Assembly (NCBI RefSeq): GCF_040361335.1
Contig: NZ_APNM01000006.1
Location: 124,001 to 188,000 of the forward strand
Direction: 5' to 3'
Origin: APNM01 sp040361335
GTDB lineage: Bacteria; Pseudomonadota; Gammaproteobacteria; Nevskiales; Salinisphaeraceae
DNA: 64,000 bases
Within the stretch, counting starts at the first letter, position 1, and the number at the start of each line of letters is the position of its first letter. The position numbers and the translations under genes are program-made. Shown in pieces: positions 8,158 through 16,455 of this stretch. The notes beneath the pieces are model-generated. The model was not told where the DNA came from. It saw nothing but the letters and a program-made list of their open reading frames with translations, and made no database searches.

Positions 8158-9660
8158 CCCTCCCGCGAGCGCCGCCAGCTCGCGCTCCTTCTCCGCCAGA
8201 CGCGAGTTCTGCTTCAGGGACTCGTACTTCTGCAGCTCCCGGACCTGGTTGAGCTGGCGCCGCGCCTGCGCCGGCGACGGATCGTCCGCCATGCGGGAGA
8301 AGATGTCGTCCAGCACCGCGTCGATCTCCTCCATCACCCGCGGGTTGCGGGGATGCAGGTTGTAGGCCTGGTCGAAGTAGAACAGGGCGCCGTTCAGGTC
8401 GCCGAACTGCCGCGCCCGCTGCCCCTCGGCCAGCGCGGTGTTGAACTCCTGGCGGGTCTCCTGCGGCAGCTCCTCGAACGGGATGTCGGGCCCGGCCTCG
8501 GGCTGGAAGAACAGCATGTAGGTGCCGAAGCCGGCGATCGCCAGCACCAGGGCCGCCGAGAGCTGGCGCACGCGGCGGCCGGTGCCGACGAACTTGCGCC
8601 GGAACTGCTCGGCATCCTGCCAGCGGTCGGCGCGGTCGAAGGCCAGGGCCTTGGCGATCGCCTGCCATTGGAAATTCTTGAGGCCGCGGATGCGGCGCGG
8701 CCTGAGGCCCTCCGCCTTCGCGTCCACCGCCCGCTTGCGGGCGAAGGGATGCTCGCCCGTGAGCATCTCGTAGGCGATCAGGCCGATGGCGTAGACGTCG
8801 TCGGCCGGGTGCGGCTCGCCGCCCTCGAACATCTCGCAGCTCGCGTAGGTCGGCGTGAGGCCGGCCACCTCGCCGGGATCGCGGGTGCGGTCGCCGCCCT
8901 CGTCCGCGTCCGAAAAGGCCCGCGCGATGCCGAAGTCCAGGACCTTGAGCGTGCCCTCCTCGGTGACGAAGATGTTCTGCGGCTTGAGGTCGGAGTGGAC
9001 GATATTGCGACGATGGGCGTAGGCGATGGCGTTGGCGATGTCCCCGATGTAGGCCAGCGCCTGCTTGCGGTCGCCCCGGCCCTCCGCGATGTACTTGTCG
9101 AGGGTGGTGCCGACCAGCGACTCCATGGTCATGAAGAACAGCTCGCCGTCGCGGTCGAAGTCGTAGACCGTGATGATGTTGGGGTGGGCGAGCGTCTGCG
9201 ACTTGTCGGCCTCGCGCTGCAGCGCGATGAAGGCGTTGGCGTGCTTCGAGAAATCCCCCGCGATCACCTTGATCGCGACGTTCGGGTTCTGGTGCCGGGT
9301 CTCGACCCGGCGCTGGTCCACCGCCCGGAACACGGCGCCCATGGCCCCGGCGCCCAGCTTCTCCTCCAGACGGAAGCGCTCCTTGAGCATGTAGCCGGGA
9401 CGCAGGTCCGCCAACGGCCCGGCGCCGCCGGCCGCCGCCCCGCTGCCGCCGGCGGGCCGGCTCACCTCGGTGGCCGCCTCGTCGCCGGTCGTGCCGGTGA
9501 TCTCGGTCGGCGCATCCTCGCCGGTATCGGTGAGTTCGGTCGGGGCGTCCCCGCCGGGGTCGGTAAACTCGGTGGGCGCGTCCGCGTCGGTGCGCTCCGT
9601 GGGCTCGTCGGTACGGTCGCCGCCCTTGCGGCCCGGCTTGCCGGCATCGTCGTCGGTCAT
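8140..9660 (-). CDS. Membrane eukaryotic-type Ser/Thr protein kinase
   Basis: 506 residues. Residues 1-67 are an acidic, disordered Thr-rich region with five P/A-T-E-x-T/S repeats. The kinase domain (about 90-370) has a glycine loop LGAGAMGAV (102-110), catalytic Lys131 in VAIKVI, HSDLKPQN (222-229) and DFG (242-244). Two motifs are atypical: HSD instead of HRD, and YASCE where YASPE or APE is usual. A transmembrane helix (ALVLAIAGFGTYMLFF, about 383-398) is followed by an extracytoplasmic TPR-like helical part. It phosphorylates Ser/Thr of proteins, possibly itself and the FHA protein. The ATG overlaps the stop of the hydrolase gene by 4 bases (ATGA), so it is the last gene of the caspase-barrel-hydrolase-kinase run. 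Confidence 0.92.
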   Translation of the reverse strand: MTDDDAGKPGRKGGDRTDEPTERTDADAPTEFTDPGGDAPTELTDTGEDAPTEITGTTGDEAATEVSRPAGGSGAAAGGAGPLADLRPGYMLKERFRLEEKLGAGAMGAVFRAVDQRRVETRHQNPNVAIKVIAGDFSKHANAFIALQREADKSQTLAHPNIITVYDFDRDGELFFMTMESLVGTTLDKYIAEGRGDRKQALAYIGDIANAIAYAHRRNIVHSDLKPQNIFVTEEGTLKVLDFGIARAFSDADEGGDRTRDPGEVAGLTPTYASCEMFEGGEPHPADDVYAIGLIAYEMLTGEHPFARKRAVDAKAEGLRPRRIRGLKNFQWQAIAKALAFDRADRWQDAEQFRRKFVGTGRRVRQLSAALVLAIAGFGTYMLFFQPEAGPDIPFEELPQETRQEFNTALAEGQRARQFGDLNGALFYFDQAYNLHPRNPRVMEEIDAVLDDIFSRMADDPSPAQARRQLNQVRELQKYESLKQNSRLAEKERELAALAGGSAAAE

Positions 9661-10565
9661 CGGTCCTGTTCTCCCCGGCGCGTGGCGTCACTATGGATTG
9701 TCGGCGAAGACGCGGCCGGCAACAACAAACCGGGCCACCGCTCGCGCCAGCAACAGCGGTGGTCGAAGCCTTCGACGACCTGGACACGGCCGCCGTGGCG
9801 CTCGGCGAACGCCCGCGCGATCCCGGGCGATACGTTGGCGTCCGCGGCCCCCGCGAAATGCAGGTGCTCGACCCCGGCCAGCCGGGCGGCGGTCATCGGG
9901 TTGAGGGAGCCCGCCAACGGCCGGTAGCCGTGGGCGGCCGTCCAGGCGTCGGTGTCGAGGTTGCCGGCGACGGTGACCACCCGGCGCACCCCCGGCACCC
10001 GGTCCGCCAGCAGCACCGCCAGGGTGCCGCCGCCGCTGTAGCCGACCAGCATCACCGCCGGCCACCCGCGTTCGGCCAGCAATCCGTCGAGGGCGGCGGC
10101 CATGCTGGCCACGACCTCGGGGCCGTAGCGCGCGTCGGTCCAGAGGCGGGGCTCGCAGCCCGGCTCGTCCGCCAGGCCGAAATAGCAGGGTCGTCCCAGG
10201 TAGATAGCCGGCCGCGGATCGCGGCCCATCAATGCCAGGGCATAGGGGGTCCGCGGCGTGGGATCGGCACTGGCCAACACACCATGGAGCCAGGGCCGGC
10301 CGTCGCCTTCGATATAGACATGCAGGCTGCGCGGGGTGTCGTCGGCCTCCCGTGCGTAGACCACGTGCCGGAAACCGTCCCCCGCGACGACGCGCCGCTC
10401 CAGGCCTTGCGCCTCCGCGAAGGCGTCGACTCGTTCCGGCAGGGACGCGCAACCGGCGGCCAGGCCGCCGCCGATGAGCAACAACGCCCCGGCAAGGGTG
10501 ACCGTCCCGCGGCATCGTGCCGCGGGACGGTTCTCGATACGCCTAGAAAATCTCGTAGCGGACAC
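9657..10565 (-). CDS. Alpha/beta hydrolase, probable lipoprotein or membrane-anchored
   Basis: About 302 residues from a GTG at 10565. The hydrophobic stretch LAGALLLIGGGLAAGC looks like a lipoprotein signal ending in a lipobox-like AAGC. The fold signs are HVYIEGDGRPW (oxyanion-loop region), VGYSGGG (nucleophile elbow GXSXG) and a late FDHRCCW segment that may hold the catalytic His. The substrate is unknown; an esterase or lipase is the family default. The start is uncertain: the GTG at 10565 lies inside the end of the beta-barrel gene and puts a perfect hairpin in the leader, while TTG codons at 10484 or 10481 would start after the hairpin. Its 3' end overlaps the kinase start by 4 bases. 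Confidence 0.75.
   Translation of the reverse strand: MSATRFSRRIENRPAARCRGTVTLAGALLLIGGGLAAGCASLPERVDAFAEAQGLERRVVAGDGFRHVVYAREADDTPRSLHVYIEGDGRPWLHGVLASADPTPRTPYALALMGRDPRPAIYLGRPCYFGLADEPGCEPRLWTDARYGPEVVASMAAALDGLLAERGWPAVMLVGYSGGGTLAVLLADRVPGVRRVVTVAGNLDTDAWTAAHGYRPLAGSLNPMTAARLAGVEHLHFAGAADANVSPGIARAFAERHGGRVQVVEGFDHRCCWRERWPGLLLPAASSPTIHSDATRRGEQDR
10501..10531 (-). other. Perfect 14-bp hairpin between beta-barrel and hydrolase genes
   Basis: The arms ACCGTCCCGCGGCA (10501-10514) and TGCCGCGGGACGGT (10518-10531) are exact reverse complements separated by TCG. The structure begins 11 bases after the stop of the beta-barrel gene and lies at or just before the start of the hydrolase. No T-run follows it on the minus strand, so a classical intrinsic terminator is unlikely. 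An attenuator, an mRNA stabiliser or a translation-control element is possible. Confidence 0.6.
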
Positions 10566-11763
10566 CCACCACCGCGTTGTTACGATCCATGTAGTCGTGA
10601 TGCAGCAGCTTCTCGAGGCTGGCGAAGGCCGTCCAGCCATGCGTGAACTGGGCGTGCATGCCCAACCGGATCACGTAGGTGTGGCGGTCCGGGTTGTCCG
10701 GCGTCTGGTTCACGGTCGTGAAGGGGCCGGTGGACACCTGCACGGTGTTGGCGTCACTGAACTCGCGATAGTAGGAAAAGTTCAACGACGGGATCAGCAC
10801 ACCCCAGTCCATGAGATAGACCGTGTCCGCCTGCAGCGCGAGCTGCAGGTTGAGGGCATCGAAATCCTGCTCGCCGACCCGTTGTGGCCCGGGGAAGCCC
10901 GGCCCGTCCTCGGTATAGGCGTCCAGTTTGCCGTCGAAGTAGTGCAGCTTCGCCAGCGGCGTGATCCGGGTGCGGCCGCGGCTGTGCTCGTAGCCGATGG
11001 CCACCTCCGCCGACATCTCCTCGCCGTCGGGCGAGGCGGTGTAGCGACGCGTCGAGCCGAACAGTTCGACGTTCCGGGTGATATCCGACTCCACCTGGCC
11101 GTAGGTCACCAGGGCGTCCGTGAAGACGTTGTTGCCCCAGTACTTGGAGCCGTGCAGGCCGATCAGGTAGGCGTCGATGTCGATATCGCCGGCATCGTTG
11201 GCGAAGTCCGTGTCGCCGGAAAGGTAATTGAGCGTGCCGCCCACGAACAGGGTGTCGTTGACGCGGTAGTCGGCGCCCACGATCAGCGACTGCGTGTCCT
11301 GGTCATAGGCCTGGCCCGCGTCGGTGCGCTCGCGGTCGCTGTCGGCGAAATCCGCGATCACGAACGGCGACAGCCGGCCGTAGGCGCTGACGCCGCTGAC
11401 CTCGTCGTCGGCGCTGGCGGCGCCGCCCAGGCGCCAACCCGAGGCCGCGGTCTGCTCCTCGTCGCCCTGGCGCTCCAGCGCCTGGCGCGCCCGGCGCTGC
11501 TGGATGATGCGGGTGCGCAGGTCGTTGACGAAGGTGAAGAGCTGCGTGCTCGTCGAAGGACCCGTCTGGGTCGGGCAGTTCTCGTAACTGTCGCCCTCGG
11601 TGAATATCGTCTCGCACTCGTCCTGCTCGAACGTCGTGCCGGGGCTGGGCTCGGGGAAGGGCGGCTCCTGCTGCGCCATCGCAGTCGGTGCCGCCAGCGC
11701 ACCCGCCAGGGCGAGCCCCCAAACGGCCCGCGGACCGCGCTTCAAAATCGAATACCTAGGCAT
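10543..11763 (-). CDS. Autotransporter-type outer-membrane beta-barrel protein
   Basis: About 406 residues from the ATG at 11763, chosen because GGAGGG lies 9 bases upstream and a clean signal peptide follows (ILKRGPRAVWGLALAGALAA, cleavage AMA-QQ). After a short Cys-containing N-terminal part (CETIF, ENCPTQT), the C-terminal about 270 residues form a beta-domain with alternating strands, such as YGRLSPFVIADF, FVGGTLNYLSGDTDF and LGMHAQFTHGWTAFASLEK, ending in Phe. This resembles the autotransporter beta-domain, but no large passenger is present. It lies between the caspase-like lipoprotein and the hydrolase genes, so it may serve an envelope function in the same system. Confidence 0.78.
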   Translation of the reverse strand: MPRYSILKRGPRAVWGLALAGALAAPTAMAQQEPPFPEPSPGTTFEQDECETIFTEGDSYENCPTQTGPSTSTQLFTFVNDLRTRIIQQRRARQALERQGDEEQTAASGWRLGGAASADDEVSGVSAYGRLSPFVIADFADSDRERTDAGQAYDQDTQSLIVGADYRVNDTLFVGGTLNYLSGDTDFANDAGDIDIDAYLIGLHGSKYWGNNVFTDALVTYGQVESDITRNVELFGSTRRYTASPDGEEMSAEVAIGYEHSRGRTRITPLAKLHYFDGKLDAYTEDGPGFPGPQRVGEQDFDALNLQLALQADTVYLMDWGVLIPSLNFSYYREFSDANTVQVSTGPFTTVNQTPDNPDRHTYVIRLGMHAQFTHGWTAFASLEKLLHHDYMDRNNAVVGVRYEIF

Positions 11764-11872
11764 GACAAGCTGCCCTCCTGCATGAATCGTTGAACATGAC
11801 GGTCTCCCTGCGTTCATTCGGGGCACGGTGTGGAAGCTTGGACGGCGGGCACCCGTCAACGGCCCGCTGCCG

Positions 11873-11893
11873 GGAACGGCTCCCCCCCGTTCC
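11873..11893 (-). terminator. Weak hairpin after the caspase-like gene
   Basis: GGAACGG and CCGTTCC (7-bp arms, 7-base loop) lie just after the stop of the caspase-like gene on the minus strand. There is no T-run. It could end or reduce transcription before the beta-barrel gene, but the case is weak. Confidence 0.3.
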
Positions 11894-11910
11894 GTGCGTC
11901 GGCGCCGCGA

Positions 11911-13686
11911 TCAGCGCAGGGCGACGGACGCCCCGGTCTTGCTCCGCGGCACGAAGAAGAAATCACCGATCTCGTGGCCGGCCCCCTTGATGCTTTTCAG
12001 CACCGGCGCCTGCGGGAAGCCGCTGGCTTCCGACTCCCGGCGCACCGGTTCCTCGATGGCGGCGAACAACTCCGGCACCGTGAGGATCTCGTCGTTGTCG
12101 CGCAGGATGTCGATCAGCTTGCCGGCGAAGATCGAGTGCTCGTCGCCCGCGCTGTCGATCACCGGCTTGTCGCCGCCGGAGGAGATCAGGAGGCGCGAGC
12201 GCCGCGGCAGCTTGTAGCGGATGTATTCCTCGTTGGCCTTGGCCGAGGAGTCCCCGAGCATGAGATAGCCCGGCGCCGACGACAGCAGACCGCCGTAGCA
12301 GGAGTCCGCGATCACCAGCACGCGCTTGGCGTTGAAACGACCCAGATGATCGGTGACGAACTCGTTGGGCACCCAGTAGGAATCATCCGGCGGCGGATCG
12401 GCATTGATCGGCAACCAGTACCCCGTATTCCGCTTGCCGACGTCCACCAGACTGCCGTGGCCGGCGTAGTACACGAGCAGGTTGTCGTTTTCGTCCAGCT
12501 TGTCGTGCAGGTTATTGATGGTCTTCATGATCGCCAGCCGATCGGCGTCGATCAGCAGCTCCACCCGGAAGCCGTAGCGCTTCTCCAGCAGCGACGCGAT
12601 CTCGCGGGCGTCGTTGACGGGCGTATTCAGGTCCTCGATCCGCGAGTAATCGCGGTTGCCGATGACCAGCGCGTAGTACTGCCCGAAATCCATGTCGCCC
12701 ACGCGGGTCGCGGCGGGCGCCGCGCCGTCCTTGAAGCCGCCGTCCCGGCTCTCGTCGCCGCGTTCCGGTTCGCGCGTCTTGATGTCCGAGCCGGACTTGG
12801 ACGCGGACGCGGGTTCGGGGGACGACGAGGACGACAGCGAGGCCAGTTCCTGCTGGGCCTCGTCGCGGGACGTGCGCAGCGAATCGACCACCTGGCGCAG
12901 GGACTCGATCTCGGCGGCCATGGCCTGCCGCTCCTCGGCGTTGCGCGCCGACGCCTCGAGCTTCGCCTGCAGCGAGTCGATCTGTTTGCGCAGGGCCTGG
13001 ACCTGGGCCTCCTTCTGGCGGATCTGCTTGTTCAGCTTCTTTTCCAGTTCCTTGCGCTCGGCGCGCGCGGTCTCCTGGAAGATCACGCTGTCTTGCGGCA
13101 ATCCCCAGGCCTGACGATAGAGATTCAGGGCCTTGACGCGGTTCTCCTCCACGCCCTTGCCCTGCTCGTACATGGTGCCGAGGTTGAACAATCCGCGCTT
13201 GTTGCCCTGCTCGGCGGCCTTGCGGTACCAGATGACGGCGGCCTCGTAATTGGGCTCGGTACCGAGGCCTTTCTCGAAGATTTCGCCCACGTTCACCTGG
13301 GCCTTGGCGTCGCCGGCCTCCGCCGCGGGCATCCAGACCTTGAGCGCCGTCTTGTAATCGGCACGGTCATGGGCGACGTACTCGCCGCCGCGGATATTGC
13401 AGTCCGCGGCCGTGGTCTTGATCGGCCGCCGCGGCGTGACATAGGTGGTATTGCCGAGCTTGCGGAGCTGGCCCGGCAGGAGGCAGTCGACCACCTGCAT
13501 CTTGGCGATCTGCTCCTCCTCGCTGGGAGGCGCTCCCTCCGAGGCGCTCGCGGCGCCGCCGCCTGCGGTTCCACCGGCCCCGCCGGCGGCGCAACCGGTC
13601 ATCGTCAAGGCAAGCAATAGGTAGGCGCCCGGCCAGGCCAGCCGGGCCGTCTTGGCGTTGCTGTCAGTCACCCCAGTCCCCCACAC
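11911..13686 (-). CDS. Caspase-like (peptidase C14) lipoprotein with Sel1 repeats
   Basis: 591 residues from a GTG at 13686; a second GTG at 13671 is also possible. The signal YLLLALTMTGC gives lipid-modified Cys32. Sel1/TPR-like repeats (about 110-190; e.g. AAVIWYRKAAEQGNKRGLFNLG) are followed by a coiled coil (about 205-285) and a Ser-rich linker. The caspase-like domain (about 335-580) has the catalytic dyad His410 in YYAGHGS and Cys463 in ADSCYGG. As a lipoprotein it would act in the periplasm at a membrane, with the Sel1 and coil parts acting as protein-binding or assembly modules. Its operon partners are a barrel, a hydrolase and a Ser/Thr kinase. The proteolytic target is unknown; C14 proteins in bacteria include orthocaspases and cell-death effectors. 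Confidence 0.88.
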   Translation of the reverse strand: MWGTGVTDSNAKTARLAWPGAYLLLALTMTGCAAGGAGGTAGGGAASASEGAPPSEEEQIAKMQVVDCLLPGQLRKLGNTTYVTPRRPIKTTAADCNIRGGEYVAHDRADYKTALKVWMPAAEAGDAKAQVNVGEIFEKGLGTEPNYEAAVIWYRKAAEQGNKRGLFNLGTMYEQGKGVEENRVKALNLYRQAWGLPQDSVIFQETARAERKELEKKLNKQIRQKEAQVQALRKQIDSLQAKLEASARNAEERQAMAAEIESLRQVVDSLRTSRDEAQQELASLSSSSSPEPASASKSGSDIKTREPERGDESRDGGFKDGAAPAATRVGDMDFGQYYALVIGNRDYSRIEDLNTPVNDAREIASLLEKRYGFRVELLIDADRLAIMKTINNLHDKLDENDNLLVYYAGHGSLVDVGKRNTGYWLPINADPPPDDSYWVPNEFVTDHLGRFNAKRVLVIADSCYGGLLSSAPGYLMLGDSSAKANEEYIRYKLPRRSRLLISSGGDKPVIDSAGDEHSIFAGKLIDILRDNDEILTVPELFAAIEEPVRRESEASGFPQAPVLKSIKGAGHEIGDFFFVPRSKTGASVALR

Positions 13687-13951
13687 GTCTCGAGGACGTT
13701 GTATTCAATCCACACGCATTTACACCATACACGATACTCCGGCCGGTTTGTGACCCCTTGATGGCCCCATGATGGCCGTGGCGGACATCGGTCCGGGACG
13801 CCCCGTACTTCTCCGGGGCGCGCGACTTGAGTACCATCGGGCACGGCCGGCACCGACCACCCCGCGACCCGCGAGTCTTGAAGCATCAACACGACGCCAA
13901 ACCCGATACCGTCCGCGCCGACCAGACCGATACGGGCGGTGGAGCCATGAC
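13687..13951. promoter_or_regulatory. Divergent intergenic region, caspase-like gene / ccmF
   Basis: 265 bases separate the divergently transcribed caspase-like operon and ccmFGHI. The part nearest the caspase gene (about 13700-13750) is clearly less GC-rich than its surroundings and is the likely promoter zone for both. I could not assign a convincing -35/-10 pair. No other gene is seen here. Confidence 0.4.
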
Positions 13952-15922
13952 ATGATCCCCGAGCTCGGCGTATTCGCCCTCACCGTCACCCTGTGTCTGG
14001 CAATGGCCCAGGCCTTCTTCCCGCTGGTCGGCGCCCGCACCGGCAACGGCGCCTGGATGGCGGTGGCCGGCCCCGCCGCGGCGGGGCAATTCCTGTTTGT
14101 AGCGATCGCCTACGCCTGCCTGACGTACAGCTTCGCGGTGGACGACTTCACGGTGCGCTACGTCGCGACCAACTCCAACAGCGGCCTGCCCATGGGCTAC
14201 AAGCTGGCGGCGGTCTGGGGCGGCCACGAAGGCTCCATGCTGCTGTGGGTGCTGGTGCTGTCCGGCTGGACGCTGGCGGTCGCGGCCTTCAGCCGCAGCC
14301 TGCCGGTCGTGATGCGGGCACGCACCCTAGGCGTCCTGGGGCTGATCAGCATCGGCTTCCTGGCCTTCATACTGCTGACCTCCAACCCCTTCGATCGGCT
14401 GTGGCCGGCGCCGCCGGACGGCCAGGACCTGAACCCCCTGCTCCAGGATCCGGCGATGGCGATCCACCCGCCCATGCTGTATCTGGGCTACGTCGGCTTC
14501 GCCGTGGTCTTCAGCCTGGCGGTGGCGGCCCTGCTCGGCGGCCGGCTGGACACCGCCTGGGCGCGCTGGTCCCGCCCCTGGACCACCGTCGCCTGGCTGT
14601 TCCTGACCCTGGGCATCCTGCTCGGCAGTTTCTGGGCCTACTACGAGCTGGGCTGGGGCGGCTGGTGGTTCTGGGACCCGGTGGAAAACGCCTCGTTCAT
14701 GCCCTGGCTGGTGGGCACGGCACTGATCCATTCGCTCGCCGTCACCGAGAAGCGCGGCGCCTTCAAGGCCTGGACCGTGCTGCTGGCCATGACCGCCTTC
14801 TCGCTGAGCCTGCTGGGCACGTTCCTGGTGCGCTCGGGCGTGCTGACATCGGTGCATTCGTTCGCCACCGACCCGGCCCGCGGCGTGTTCATCCTGGGCT
14901 TCATGGCGGTGGTCGTCGGGAGCTCACTGATGCTCTACGCCTGGCGCGCACCGACCATGCGCAGCACCGGCACCTTCTCGCTGCTGTCGCGCGAGAGCCT
15001 GTTGCTGGCGAACAACGTGCTGCTGGTGGTCGCCTGCGCCTCGGTCCTGCTCGGCACCCTCTATCCGCTGGTCCTGGAAGCGCTCGGCCTGGGCAAGATC
15101 TCGGTCGGGCCGCCCTATTTCAACACTGTGTTCGTGCCGCCGATGCTGGTGCTGGCCGGCTTGATCGGCCTGGGGCCGCTGGCGCGCTGGCGGCACATGC
15201 CCGCCCGCGAGCTGGCCCGGCGCGTGCGCACGGCGTTCGTGGTGGCCCTCGCGGTCGCGGGCGCCGCCGTCGTGCTCCTTACCGACGGCGCCACGCTGGG
15301 TCTGGGGGTGGCGATCTTCATGGCCGCCTGGATCGCGGCCACCGCCTGCCAGAACCTCTACGGTCGCATCCGGACGCGCCGCGGCCTGAGCGGTCTCCGC
15401 GCCATACCCCAGGGCTTCTACGCGATGAACCTGGCGCACGTGGGCATGGCCGTGTTCATCGTCGGCGCCGCCGCGGTCAGCATCCACGGCGAGGAGCACA
15501 CATTCGGGCTGGCGCCGGGCGAGAGCGCCACGGTGGCCGGCTACCGGTTCACGTTCCAGGACATGCGCGCCGTCGAGGGCGCGAACTACACGGCGATGCG
15601 CGGTTATTTCACGGTGAGCCGTGACGGCCGCGCGGTCGCCGACCTGTTCCCGGAGAAACGGCGCTATGCCGTCCGCAACTCGGCCATGACTGAGGCGGCG
15701 ATCGACGGCGGCGCTTTCCGCGACCTGTTCGTCGCACTGGGCGAGCCGCTGGGTGACGGCGCCTGGAGCGTGCGCATCCAGTACAAGCCCATGATCCGCT
15801 GGATCTGGGCCGGCGCCCTGATGATGGCGCTGGGCGGACTACTCGCGGCCTCGGACCGGCGCTATCGCGCCGCCGCGCGGGCAACCCGCGCCCGGCGCTC
15901 GGACGACAGGGTACCGGCCTGA
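13952..15922 (+). CDS. ccmF: Heme lyase subunit CcmF
   Basis: 656 residues, the usual length for CcmF. A multi-pass membrane protein starts at ATG 13952 (MIPELGVFAL). It contains the WWD heme-handling motif GWGGWWFWDPVENASFMPWL and conserved His-containing loops (VWGGHEGSML, FLVRSGVLTSVHSF). CcmF works with CcmH to attach heme covalently to CXXCH motifs of apocytochromes in the periplasm. Its stop shares one base with the ccmG start (TGATG). Longer in-frame extensions upstream are Arg/Pro-rich and lack the membrane start, so they were not used. ccmABCDE do not lie upstream in this window. Confidence 0.96.
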   Translation: MIPELGVFALTVTLCLAMAQAFFPLVGARTGNGAWMAVAGPAAAGQFLFVAIAYACLTYSFAVDDFTVRYVATNSNSGLPMGYKLAAVWGGHEGSMLLWVLVLSGWTLAVAAFSRSLPVVMRARTLGVLGLISIGFLAFILLTSNPFDRLWPAPPDGQDLNPLLQDPAMAIHPPMLYLGYVGFAVVFSLAVAALLGGRLDTAWARWSRPWTTVAWLFLTLGILLGSFWAYYELGWGGWWFWDPVENASFMPWLVGTALIHSLAVTEKRGAFKAWTVLLAMTAFSLSLLGTFLVRSGVLTSVHSFATDPARGVFILGFMAVVVGSSLMLYAWRAPTMRSTGTFSLLSRESLLLANNVLLVVACASVLLGTLYPLVLEALGLGKISVGPPYFNTVFVPPMLVLAGLIGLGPLARWRHMPARELARRVRTAFVVALAVAGAAVVLLTDGATLGLGVAIFMAAWIAATACQNLYGRIRTRRGLSGLRAIPQGFYAMNLAHVGMAVFIVGAAAVSIHGEEHTFGLAPGESATVAGYRFTFQDMRAVEGANYTAMRGYFTVSRDGRAVADLFPEKRRYAVRNSAMTEAAIDGGAFRDLFVALGEPLGDGAWSVRIQYKPMIRWIWAGALMMALGGLLAASDRRYRAAARATRARRSDDRVPA

Positions 15923-16455
15923 TGCGTTTCCTCCTGCCGCTGGGAGTCCTGGCGCTGATCCTGGCCTTCCTGGGGATCGGCCTGACCATGGATCCGCGCA
16001 AGCTGCCCTCGCCGCTGATCGACCGGGCGGCCCCAGCCTTCGAGCTGCCGACGCTGCGCGATCCCGAGGCCACCCTGTCGGTGGCGCGGCTGCGCGAGCA
16101 CCCGGTGTCACTGCTCAACGTCTGGGCCTCCTGGTGCGTGGCCTGCCGCCAGGAGCACCCCGTGCTGATGCGGCTGTCGCGGCGGGACGCGGTCCCGATC
16201 TACGGCTTGAACTACAAGGACCGGCGCGAGGACGCCCTGACCTGGCTGCAACGCCACGGCGACCCTTACATCGCCAGCGCCCACGACGGTGACGGCAAGG
16301 TCGGCATCGACTGGGGCGTCTACGGCGTACCCGAGACCTACGTCGTGGACGGCGAGGGCACCATCCGCTACAAGCACATCGGCCCGGTCACCGGCGAGGT
16401 CTGGCGCGATACCCTGCGTCCGATCATCGAACGCCTGAGGAGCGGCAACGGATGA
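15922..16455 (+). CDS. ccmG: Thiol:disulfide oxidoreductase CcmG/DsbE
   Basis: 177 residues with an N-terminal membrane anchor (FLLPLGVLALILAFLGIG) and a thioredoxin fold whose active site is WCVAC (Cys72, Cys75). It keeps the cysteines of the apocytochrome heme motif, or of CcmH, reduced in the periplasm. The conserved YGVPETYVVDGEG loop with the cis-Pro region is present. It overlaps ccmF by one base and ccmH by four (ATGA). Confidence 0.95.
   Translation: MRFLLPLGVLALILAFLGIGLTMDPRKLPSPLIDRAAPAFELPTLRDPEATLSVARLREHPVSLLNVWASWCVACRQEHPVLMRLSRRDAVPIYGLNYKDRREDALTWLQRHGDPYIASAHDGDGKVGIDWGVYGVPETYVVDGEGTIRYKHIGPVTGEVWRDTLRPIIERLRSGNG

Noticed and set aside
11830..13620. Plus-strand frame of 596 codons opposite the caspase-like gene
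   Set aside because: No domain or start signal; composition is typical of the complement of a GC-rich gene.
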